Part shown: one piece after another, positions 11,601-21,408 of the stretch
How the letters are laid out: every line of letters starts with the position of its first letter
How positions within the stretch are numbered: the first letter of the stretch is position 1
Assembly (NCBI GenBank): GCA_036877525.1
Contig: JAZGTH010000009.1
Span: forward strand, 2,378,501-2,442,500
Origin: Chromobotia macracanthus
Lineage: Eukaryota > Chordata > Actinopteri > Cypriniformes > Botiidae
Reading direction: 5' to 3'
DNA: 64,000 bases
Notes under the pieces: model-generated
What the model was told of the DNA's origin: nothing
Databases searched by the model: none
Seen by the model: the letters and a program-made list of their open reading frames with translations, nothing else
Made by a program: the position numbers and the translations under genes

Positions 11601-14012
11601 AGTTCTGCCAAACAACAGCACAGCAGTGCGCGATAAAACTCCCGTGCCACCGTCAACTCGGGCTACAAAAAGACTCAAATGCAACAGCAGCGTCTCTTAT
11701 CCATCCAGCAGGTAATGATCTTTTCTACATCCCAGTAACATACTGTTCTGTTACAGTAAACAGTCTGCTTTATTCTTGTTAGTCATTTAAGTAATTCATG
11801 CTAGTCAGTAACATTTTTACCTGGTAAAAATAGACTTAGCAATTTATAAAATGTACCATAAGACACAAAGTGTTTCATTCTATTTATTTAAAAAGTTAAT
11901 TTCTATTAAAGTCTGTTTTTTTTTCATTCCAAAAATAATGCTTTATATAACAGAGCACAACAGTAAATCGTATCAACAGACTTGGTTTCAGATGTAGTTT
12001 CACATTTATTTTCTCCATGCAGATTAAAAAACCTTCAATTAAAAGTTATGAACCAAACCGACCAGCTCTGAGATGAATCACAACATAAGCAAATAAAAAA
12101 TAAATGATCCCATGATGCATTGCTCAATATATTAAAGGTCTGTGCAATATAAAATCACTGATTTGCAGTCATTAATTACATTTATTTCAAAATGATTGCC
12201 TGTATTTTTGTGTACATGTTAAACATCGGTGGATCTCTCTCAAGGATTACAGGTACTGTTGTTCTACCGCTAAAATCTGGCTATTTAACTGCTAAAAAAT
12301 CTAGAAAACAGTATTTTGTATTTTCAGAAAACTTGTTGCAAGCAAAACTTGAATATCTTAATTAAGGGAAGATCTCCTTAAAGGCACAGTTCACCAAAAA
12401 AATAAAGACAACTACCATTTACTCATCCTCATGTCATTCCTAACCTATATGACTTTTCTCCTGTAACAAACAGAAGCAGATATTTTGAGAAATGTCTCTG
12501 TGGTTTCCGGCCTATACAAAGGAAGTCAATGGATGCCACTGTTGTTTGGTTGGCAACGTACTTCAAAATATATATTTTTTTTGCGTTCCTTAGGAGCAAA
12601 AAAGTCATACAGGTTTGGGATAACATGAGGGTGAAAGAATTTAAATTTTTGAGTGAACTGTACCTTTAAATCCAAGAATTGTGCTTTTGAAGCATCATAA
12701 ACTGAACTGTGGCATGAATCAAAGCATCTCTTCCTGAAAGATCGGTACATTTAAATGTATATAAAAAAATAGTAAGAATGTTGCTATGGCAACGTATTAG
12801 AGTTGTATCAAATGAGCATATGGTTTATTAGTTTATCCGTGAGCAGGTTTCTTTGGTAACCTCTCCATTGATGCATGCTAAACACAGTTACTACGCAACA
12901 ATCGCTTCTGGAAATCCCAGCTGACTGTGGAGTCTGAAAGCTAAGAAGTACAGATCGCAACAGACATACTGCACTGCTGTAGAAGTCAGCTGTAAACAGG
13001 AGCCATGGTGTCACGTTTAAAGCTACAGACGCAGAGAGCAGGAAAGAAACTTACCCTCATAGCAATCCCTGACTGTGTCAAAATAAACATAGTACTGGTC
13101 ATTGGTAAAGAAGAGAAGGCTGAGCCACGAGTCAAAGGCGTAGATGGGGACGATGAAGAGAATGCGCACTATGTGTCTCTGCTCCCTGGAAGAGCTGTAG
13201 AACCGCAAGTGCATGTAGATCTACGAAGAGCATGATGAAAAGCATTAAAACACACTGGGGAGGTCCAAAGAGCCAGAAAACCAGGTGAGAAAGGGGAAGG
13301 TATCTGTCTCAAGCCGCGAGTTACCTGATGGCAGGTGAGCAGAAGTGCTGTCCACACGAAGAAGCCAGACAGCGCCTGAGCCGTGGTGGTCATGAGGAAG
13401 ATGGGCTGCTCCGGTGTGAGCAGAGGAGCCTCTGGAAGCCAAGAAATGTTGGGCCCCATTGGGGCCATTGTGGCTAGAGATCCAGGAGCCATTCCCACCA
13501 CTTCCCCTCCAAACTGACTGGACACGCCACGTCTCAAAAGCTGTAGAACAGAAATACAATAAAAAATTATTACAATAAAATGAAGTCATGAATCACGCCA
13601 CTTATGAACATTATGTACACATGTGGAAAAACAATGAAACTAAATTCAGTCAGACTGGCATAGTTTCACATCTGAAAGTCAGATGAGCAACCAGCATTAC
13701 ACACATTACATGAACTAACCAAAACTGAACAGTTATTGGTAAGTTTGGTTAACCTGTGCATTTAATTCTTCCATATATTAAGCGTGTAGAAATGGATACT
13801 AGTAGGAGAAATGGTTCTAGTAAAAAACTTCATTTCTTAAAAGTCATCCTCACTGGTTTCTCATACAGATACGAACAGAAAGCCCAATATAAAAGGTCTT
13901 CATCTTCCAAGATGAGCTCTGAGCATCATCTCAGTTCCCACAGTCTGTCGGCCTGTTTATAATGTTATTTATAATGATTTATTTAGAGATGCAAGCCGCT
14001 TACCAACAACAT
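8625..14012 (-). CDS. tmem184b: Tmem184b, seven-pass transmembrane protein 184B
   Basis: Multi-pass membrane protein of the TMEM184 / organic-solute-transporter-alpha-like family, linked in mammals to axon maintenance and endolysosomal traffic. Exons: 14004-14012, 13325-13540, 13055-13220, 11118-11208, 10871-10946, 10414-10505, 10130-10299, 9853-10047, 8625-8854. Phases agree and sum to 414 aa (human 407). Recognisable strings include FLMTTTAQALSGFFVWTALL (first helix), RILFIVPIYAFDSWLSLLFF, YEYLGGESAIMAEIRGKPIE, SIGFLRFCKQ, SVGEGTVAAGYQNF and MFFAALALRHAFTYKVYMDK. The cytosolic tail contains SISSSLKETMNPGDMVQDAI and ends EKTLLLSSDDEF. The N-terminus before about residue 35 is divergent. The start used (ATG at 14012, only three codons in exon 1) is a best guess; an alternative is the Met in GGEVVGMAPG in exon 2. 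Confidence 0.93.
10535..10843 (-). mobile_element. TIR MITE, AGCTAACA family (copy in tmem184b intron)
   Basis: Non-coding element bounded by AGCTAACA... on the left and ...TGTTAGCTGGGG on the right. Its interior is full of GTTCTnnGAACATT-like motifs. It lies between tmem184b exons 5 and 6. Related copies are at 37939-38299 and 43540-43778, with fragments near 39.35, 51.2 and 61.7 kb. No transposase is encoded. The superfamily is unknown. Confidence 0.65.
12378..12669 (-). mobile_element. TTAA-flanked MITE (AAAGG...AGTTCACC family)
   Basis: Bounded by TTAA at both ends. The termini are inverted: AAAGGCACAGTTCACC against ...GTGAACTGTACCTTT. The interior ACTCATCCTCATGTCATTCC is shared with the copy at 45224-45463. 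It lies in a tmem184b intron. A TTAA target duplication suggests a piggyBac-like origin, but this is inference. Confidence 0.75.
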
Positions 14013-14400
14013 GAACTTCACAATGATGCGCCGCGCACAGGAGGAGAAGCTGGGCCTTACACCGCGAGCTGCATCACTGCTGCCGCCGTCGTGCGTGACT
14101 ATATCCCGGCCAAGCTGCGGGCGAATCCGCGCTGTGTGCTTTTATCGGTTCCCATGCAGTATAAACCTTCACAATGCATTTACACTTCTCAAACTCAACT
14201 TTTCACTACATTCAGTCTCTTGTTGACGGGCAACAACAACTTCGCCTCTCTGCCCCGAATGATCTCTTGCGGATGAGTTTAACGGGGATAAAGCCGGACA
14301 GCAGCCGTGAAGCCGGAAGCAACATCAAGCGTTTCACATTTGTAAACGGGGCAAGAGCTTCATAAACTTCAAAATAAAAGTCACCACTGGAGCGACCGGA
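14013..14400 (-). promoter_or_regulatory. tmem184b: tmem184b 5' region, CpG-rich promoter
   Basis: The exon-1 donor (GTAAGC) is at 14003. Upstream, 14.03-14.30 kb is CpG-enriched relative to the AT-rich flanks. This is the expected promoter and 5' UTR. No defined core element was identified. Confidence 0.4.
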
Positions 14401-15494
14401 CCTGACATAATTGAGGCATTTTTAAAGAATTGTGTAATACTGAACACCCTCTTTGAGGTGTGCTGGGATTTTAATAAATAATCTTCTTAACATATAGAAG
14501 ATAGTATTAAAGCTCCGCGGGTTCAAACAAGCTGAAACACTTAGTACTTTGGTATGTGTTTATTTATAAATGAGTTTTTGCCATGATAATGTCAATGCAG
14601 GAGTCTTCGCTTTTAGTTTTCTACCACGTTGTTGCATTTGTAAGAGAGAAATTCAGGCCTGTAACAATGCTCAAATTGATATTTAGCTTATTTCACTACA
14701 GTCTTCAAAATGATTTTAATACCTCCAATGATTTTACTATCATCCGCAGAATCATTACAGATTTATTCAAACATGTCTACAGGCCAAACACCAGTTTAAC
14801 TGGATACAACAATCTTCACGACATCTCATACATCAGTAAGGTATCAACATACAACACTTGTGTGAGGGATACATTTCTTACACTATGTCAATAAATTTGT
14901 CAGTTTTAACTTTACAGTCCAAAAGGCAAGTCCTTCTCTTTTTCCAGCATTTCAGACAAAACAGAGAACGGCCGAAGATCATTATCAGGTTGGAGGTAAA
15001 GATTTAATTTTCTACTTCCACTGTTTTTAGATCTTGTGATCCTCATTAAACCTGCTCATCCACAACGGATCCATGCGTCTGTATCCCAACAGCAGCAACC
15101 TGCAGTACGTGAGGATGGGTGGAGCATGTTGTCCATTACAAAAGTCCGGGTCCTTTCTTTCTGCCTCTTGCCTACACTTTAGCCTCAGTGTCACACTCCC
15201 ATTTTATATAGAAAGATGAATATAAATGCTTTAGGGGAGTTGTCTGCTGGAATCCTGCAGAATTAAACATAGGAATACATTTTAACATCATCTGTTCTCC
15301 ATACAGATTCTCCTTATCTATTAAGAGATAAATATATCGCTATAGGGGTATATTTTAAGAAAGCAAATTAATTAATTGCATGAGGAATTTACATTACTCA
15401 TTTTTTAAACACTGAAACTTATTTGCTATTTATCAAGCTGTCACTTTTGTATAACCTACCTCCTAAAAACAGTGAATGACAGAATTAGCGCAAC
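14401..15494 (-). other. csnk1e: csnk1e 3' UTR and short intergenic gap
   Basis: No gene is seen. Sequence downstream of the csnk1e stop at 15495 is AT-rich. A minus-strand AATAAA at about 14559-14564 could end a transcript of about 0.95 kb of UTR. The boundary with the tmem184b promoter is unresolved. Confidence 0.4.
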
Positions 15495-18301
15495 TCATTT
15501 TCCCACATGTTCAAATGGAACGCTGACCTGGGAGAGAGAAGTGAAGAGAGAGGTAACAGGGATGCGACAACAATAATACAGGTCAGGAAAATGAAAAGCA
15601 GCAGCAGTGTGTGAACAACCTGTGGAGGAGTGATGCGGATTTGATCATGACGCAGGGGTAGGTCAGGGGAGGCGTTGGCCGGAGCCCCACGGTGAAGCCG
15701 TAAACAGACTCTCCTTTCCCGCTCAGCTCCTCGACCTGCTCTTGGAGATGCATTTCCTGAAAAAAACAACAACAGAATTTAGTGTGCTGATTGCAGTAAA
15801 CAACAGCACAGAAGTGTCACATGGAAACCCACATACATCTTCAAAAATAACCTGCTCCGAAATAGACATCAATGACACCAATCATGCCTCCAGAGAGCCT
15901 CAGACTCACCAGACTGAGCAACATGTGAGGCAGGTGTTGAACTGGCTGGATCTGGGCCATTGCGGGCCCTGTTAGATGCTGGGAGGTTGGGGCCAGAGGG
16001 AAGTGCACGAGCTGCTGAAATCTGTGGTCCACCTCCAGTCCTCTCATCTCTCTCTTCTTCCTCTCCCCTCTGCTCCTTCTCTTTATCTTCTGCCGTCCTG
16101 CTAGAGCCCTAACAGAGCCAGAGGAACCCAAAGGTGAACAATTTAATACAAATGTACCGTACTTTACCGTACAGCATGCATGGCTCAATCCTGCTTCTGG
16201 GGAGCTACAGTACCTTCTAGCAAAATATAGATGCAACCTTAATAAAGCAAATGTCCAGCAAATGGTCCCTGATCCAGCAAATGTCAATTCACTTATAAAT
16301 AAAGGCAGGTCTGTTAGAAGGAACCATCTTCTGCAGGAAGGTAGATCTTCTACAGCAGGACTGGGGACAGTTGCTGTACAGTATATACAGTATATGCTGT
16401 ACTGTACTCTACTGTAAATGTAGGGTGTTTAAATACAAATTTACATACAAATTTTAGCATGTTCCAGTCAAACACGTAGTCATAGGAAAATCCCTGTCTG
16501 TGGAAAAGGTTCCGGAACAGCTGTCTCAAGTAGGAGTAGTCTGGCTTATCGTCAAAGCGAAGTGAGCGGCAGAAGTTCATGTAGGTTGAAAATTCGGCTG
16601 CAGAACAGAAGATCGAGTGAACGAAAACAATAGAACAGTAATGGAAATAAAAACAACAATGAATGAAATTACCTTAAAATTACATGTTCCGACTGACAAC
16701 ATTTCCATTACGTTCACATTACGTTACATTAACATGTAACATCAGTCAAGTCAGCACCCATCTACTCACATGGATAGCCCTTGCACAGAACCTCAATGGG
16801 GGTTGACATCTTTTTCTCACTGATTCGCTCGTACTTCTGTCTTTTAGTGGCTGCTTTGAGGCCTTGCCAGGGGAGAGAACCCAAATTAAAGTACATAAGA
16901 ACATAGCCGAGGGATTCCAGATCATCCCGCCGAGATTGCTCTGTGGAGTAAATGTGAAATAACCAAAATTAAGAATCCAGAGCGCAAGAATGTTCTCATT
17001 CCCACAATGCATTACAGTGACTCTCGTGCTCTTACCAATGCCCAAATGAGTGTTAATGGAGGCGTAGCGGGCAGTGCCGGTCAGGTTCTTATTCTCGCGA
17101 TACGGAATGTGTTGATGTGTCCGGGCGTCTCTGTACTTTTTGGCCAAGCCAAAGTCTATGATGTACACCAGGTTTCCCTTCTTGCCGAGCCCCATTAGGA
17201 AGTTATCGGGTTTAATGTCTCGGTGAATGAAGTTCTTGGAGTGAATGTACTCGATGCGGCTGATCTGGAGAGAAGAAATCAACTGTATTTCACTTAAAAA
17301 CAATTGTTTCATGTTTACAAAACACACAATATTTGACCAGGTCAACATTATGTTTTGTATGGTTATATTTACATTAATAATTTGTTCAGGTTTAACATTG
17401 TTTGTTTGTAATCTATTACATAAGCAAACCATTCTACAGTCAAACTCTCCCAACATTGCAAATAATAAGTGAAGGGACATGCTGGCGTACAGTGACACAT
17501 ACTCGGAGTTTGTCCTCTGCATTTAACTCATCCGGTTAGTACACATGCATTGGACTAGCGAGTAGTGAACACACACCCGGAGCAGTGGGCAGCACCGGAG
17601 GAGCAATTGAGGCTAAGATGTCTTGCTCAAGGGCACCTCCGTTGTTTCCTGACTGCATTGGGAATCAAACTGGCAACGTTCCGGTTACAAGTCCAACTCT
17701 CTAACCAGCAGGTCACAACTGCCCCAAAGAATGTGGATTTGCGCTTAAAAATCTTGTTTCTGTCATTTCAATGCAATTACCATCTGATCTGCGAGCAGCA
17801 GGACAGTTTTAAGTGTAAATTTCCTTGAGCAGAAGTTAAACAAGTCTTCCAGGCTTGGACCCAGCAGCTCCATCACCATGACGTTGTAGTCTCCCTCAGC
17901 ACCGCACCACTTGATGGAGGGAATTCCCACTGCGATTGAAAGGAGATTTAGGAAATTTTTCTAGAAACCCATTCACAACATCAGGGATTAAACTGGTAGA
18001 TGTTTATTTTCAGCTCAGGTCTCTCACCTCCACCCTGCATCATCTTATAGAACTTGCTCTCGATATGTAACTGTGGATGTTTGGTCTTCACACTCTCCAG
18101 TTTAATGGCTACCTCTTCTCCTGATGTGATGTTCGCACCTGAAACATCAGTTTTCCCAGTGTCACCCATAAACTCTCATCAAATCCAGATCAACAGCAAA
18201 TTCATGTTTATAATGCATGTTTTACCCAAGTAAATATCACCAAACGAGCCACTTCCAATCTTTCGCCCGAGACGATATTTGCTCCCAACACGCAACTCCA
18301 T
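15495..18301 (-). CDS. csnk1e: Casein kinase 1 epsilon
   Basis: Ser/Thr kinase of the CK1 delta/epsilon group. It phosphorylates PER proteins in the clock and Dishevelled in Wnt signalling. Exons: 18226-18301, 18028-18138, 17781-17929, 17036-17264, 16770-16940, 16449-16597, 15910-16108, 15620-15756, 15495-15527. Phases agree, giving 417 aa (human 416). Seen in order: MELRVGSKYRLGRKIGSGSF (Gly-loop), VAIKLE (catalytic Lys), the CK1 signature HRDIKPDNFLMGLGKKGN, DFGLAKKYRDART, RYASINTHLGIEQSRRDD, FRNLFHRQGFSYDYVFDWN, then a variable tail. The tail has the conserved LRLHRGAPAN block and ends VPFEHVGK, matching epsilon rather than delta. The last exon is only 33 nt. The Val-to-Ile change in HRD(V/I)KP is conservative. 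Confidence 0.96.
17455..17728 (-). mobile_element. tRNA-derived SINE in csnk1e intron
   Basis: Read on the minus strand it starts GGGGCAGTTGTGACCTGCTGG, has a box-B-like motif (CAGTTTGATTCCC), and contains an AAGGGCACC...CAATTGCTCC...GTGCTGCCCACTGC core. The same core occurs at 32660-32900. It lies between csnk1e exons 3 and 4. It is too diverged to be a functional tRNA. Confidence 0.65.
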
Positions 18302-19070
18302 GGTTTCTTCCCTAAAACAGCCTTAAATCATACAAAACATGAATGCAGAAACATACATCTCTCCTTCTGTACAGGGAAAATGCATGCACACACAGCACAT
18401 ATAAACAGATGCTCATGTCAGCATTTCTCAAACCAGGATTACCAGCTCAGATCTGAGATGCATCACCGTGCATCATGTGATGTGAAAACGGTCCCGTCCG
18501 ATCCCATTGAACTTGCAACGAACAGGTTAATGTTTAATCCCCAGAGCACCATAACAGATCCTCTGGTACAGATACGGATGTTATTTCTGTATGCATTATC
18601 CGTAATGCATCATTGCACACACAAGACAAATCTGTATCCGGTGCTTTTCGCTCCGTTTTCGGCCACAGCCGCACCCAAGAGCGCGTCGCCTCCGCGGTTC
18701 AGCTCACGGATCACGGAGACGACCCGTACCATCACTCGGGACAACCGAGTAAATGTGAAACACCCAAGTGTCGGTACGACCTCAAACCTCAGACCTCAGA
18801 TCAGCACAACGTTTGCTTACCTAACGTGAGGGTGATGGAGAAGACGGTCTCAGACGTCTCATCACAGATGTACCTCCCAGCGCTGCTTTGCTCTTTAAAC
18901 CCGTGACTTTACACGACTGACCTCCATACAGCCTCCCGTGTTTGTATCCCAGCGCACTTCTCACGGCGATGATGTCATTCACGAACGCGCAGGACCCGGA
19001 TCAGTTCAAGCGGCCGCGCGCCGGACCCGCGTCCATCCTCCACACCGGAGCGCCTCTTTATTCACGACCA
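18302..19070 (-). promoter_or_regulatory. csnk1e: csnk1e 5' UTR, first intron and CpG-rich promoter
   Basis: The coding start at 18301 is followed upstream by an AT-rich stretch. CpG-dense sequence lies at about 18.63-19.04 kb (GCGTCGCC, GCGGCCGCGCG and similar). A noncoding first exon and promoter are expected there, as in other vertebrates. A CTTACCTAACG donor-like site at about 18818-18821 could close the 5' exon. Confidence 0.4.
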
Positions 19071-19755
19071 TTACATATGACTGCTGGACTTTAACAAGAC
19101 CTTTATCGTATATTTAATACTGGCCCAGCGACACAGCTCTGAATTAGTGAAAGTTTAACATTTTGTGCTCTCCCAAACTTAAAACTCCACAAGAAAAACC
19201 ATTGAGCTGTTCCTGTGCCTCATGAGTATACAAACCTGGGATGAATGTGTAAATAGTAAGAAAATTGTACTTTTGCTAAACTAAGATGGATAACAAGAAT
19301 GAGATTTTGTGCTGGAGATAGACATTTAGGATTATTTCATAATGTAAATGAATTGCACACATTTCCTGCTGTTTACATAATCCTGCTCTTATTATCCACC
19401 TCGTTGCACATCAATGTCTTCAGCCTTATGAACCACATTTGTGCGTTATCAGGTCAAGTTTGTGTGATTTCCTTTAAATGCAAGAGAAATGTAAACTGGA
19501 GAGCTGTGCATCTTCATTACAGGCCCGTTATCTGATCCCAATTCAGCATCAGCAGGGCACGACATCCACATTAATAAGATACTCCAAGCAATTTGTCAAG
19601 AAAAGTCATGGATGTTTAAAATAATTACAAATAACAAAAGTCCAGCATGCACCAAAACCTGCAATATTACATACAAGAGAGTGTTTCAGCTGTAAGAATG
19701 AAACCTAGTTACAAACATCAACAACAGAAGGGAAATGCACAACCAAAATGAAATT
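19071..19755. other. Intergenic, nothing recognised
   Basis: AT-rich sequence between csnk1e and tnrc6b. I see no gene, RNA gene or clear repeat here. Confidence 0.5.
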
Positions 19756-20011
19756 CAACCTTTATTAATTCTCTTGCTCTTTTTAAATTAATTTCTTTTG
19801 TAAAATCAGAAACAAAACAAAAAAACCTGAACACGAGTGATAAAGCCCGCCTTAATTTATAATGGTACACAACAACACAAATAAACAACTGGTCACTGAA
19901 GTGTGGTCAGACACTCGTCAGCTCAATAAGATTTGGCGTGTTCAGTATGAATGCCTTCAGTTGGTTGCGTCTTCTAAAAAACTCTTTTTTCTTTATTATT
20001 ATTATTGCAAT

Positions 20012-20050
20012 TCATACAATATATATATATAGATATATATATATATATAA
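20012..20050. repeat. (TA)n microsatellite
   Basis: Alternating TA/GATA-rich run in the presumed tnrc6b 3' UTR. Confidence 0.85.
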
Positions 20051-20194
20051 AACGAAAAGGCTGCTAAAACCACAACTTAAGAAATATTCATTAGTGCCAA
20101 TGTTTTTAACTTGCCGTCTGCGACCTCACGCACGCACGCTCACGCGTCATGCACACAAAAACAAACACCTGAAACAAGCTCGTACATCCGCCCG

Positions 20195-20419
20195 CCTCCC
20201 TCATCCAGCTCCGCTCTCCTCCCTCATCCAGCTCCGCTCTCCTCCCTCATCCAGCCCCGCTCTCCTCCCTCATCCAGCCCCGCTCTCCTCCCTCATCCAG
20301 CCCCGCTCTCCTCCCTCATCCAGCCCCGCTCTCCTCCCTCATCCAGCTCTGCTCTCCTCCCTCATCCAGCTCTGCTCTCCCTCATCCAGCCCTGCTCTCC
20401 TCCCTCATCCAGCCCTGAT
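20195..20419. repeat. tnrc6b: 23-bp minisatellite, about 10 copies
   Basis: Tandem unit CAGCTCCGCTCTCCTCCCTC plus ATC (23 bp). About ten copies vary only at the CTCCG/CCCCG/CTCTG position, and one copy lost three bases. In tnrc6b transcript sense the unit is purine- and G-rich (GATGAGGGAGGAGAGCGGGG). It is pyrimidine-rich on the plus strand. Spacing is zero, so it is not a CRISPR array. Confidence 0.95.
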
Positions 20420-20916
20420 CTCCGTAAACTCTCCGTGCTTGTTCCTCTCGGACTGCCACACGTTTACTGATGCCCCGCAAACACCCCGGACGTCCCCTTC
20501 ACACGCACAGGCAGAAATGGCACCTTGCACAGCTAAGGAACATCCAAGTGATCGTCTACGTACTTAAGAAAAAAAACGAGGTCAGCGTTTGGAAAAAACA
20601 AAAAACATCTGGATTTCACCATCATTTAAAATAAAGACATCGAGATACAGTTTTGTCAGACATCAGAACGGTGTTTTGAGTAATGAAGTCTGCGTGAAAA
20701 TGGAGCTGTAACATTGTACGATGCATATTTGTGTCCTCTTGTCGCCCGTCTCTCTTTACAGTTCACGCCCGAGTGAGAGCATCTCAGTACACGAGTGTAT
20801 CTCTGTGACCTCGAGGTGTAGGATTCATCCAGTTGTGTCAGTAAATAAAGTCCATCTGTGTGCACGTCCTGTTCAAGTTTTGCTGCAGAAGTCTTCATCT
20901 GAGAGTAAGAAATGGC

Positions 20917-20949
20917 ATGTGTGGTGTGTGTGTGTGTGTGTGTGTGTGT
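20917..20949. repeat. (TG)n microsatellite
   Basis: A TG run of about 30 bases in the presumed tnrc6b 3' UTR. Confidence 0.9.
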
Positions 20950-21408
20950 ATCTAACTCAGTACTGCCTTGTATTTCACAGGCTCTGGACTGAAACACTGC
21001 TCGGGTAAAACTGCTGTTAAACGGTGTGTGTACATTTGTAACCAGTGTTGTCTATGTAGTTTTGTCTTAATGCATTTTTCTAGTTTTTGTAATGCAGTTC
21101 GGTCAGCTTCTTCAGCACTTATGAGATTATTAAGTGTTTATCTGCTGTTTGAGTGCTTGTCTTTGAATCTCGTCTATACGGTTGTTACAAATGTATACTT
21201 GCTGTATATTTATATGCATCCTGTACCTATCCAGTTGCTCAGGGCATATACAGAATGCACATAAATGTGCCTGTATTGTGATGAATGTTCCTATATTCCT
21301 GCATGTATGTTTCTGTGATAATATAGGAGGATAACTGTTACTGTTTATATATCTGTTATGTATGTGCGTGTCGCTGTATGTCTACTTGTCTGTAAGTGTC
21401 TGCTTCAG

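Larger units (their letters stand above)
19761..21408 (-). other. tnrc6b: tnrc6b 3' UTR
   Basis: Runs from the tnrc6b stop (21409-21411) to a minus-strand AATAAA at 19761-19766. It holds a TA run (about 20015-20050), the 23-bp minisatellite (20195-20419) and a TG run (about 20917-20949). Open frames on the plus strand in this stretch come from the repeats and have no gene-like features. Confidence 0.5.

Noticed and set aside
16746..17522. A single 258-codon kinase-like frame
   Set aside because: It runs through csnk1e introns; the conserved kinase residues fall only in the two exons it spans.
20195..20419. CRISPR-like tandem repeat
   Set aside because: Units are directly adjacent with no spacers, in a vertebrate UTR.
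19938..20567. A 209-codon plus-strand frame of PHPAPLSSLIQ repeats
   Set aside because: It is created by the 23-bp minisatellite, whose unit is not a multiple of three; no conserved domain.
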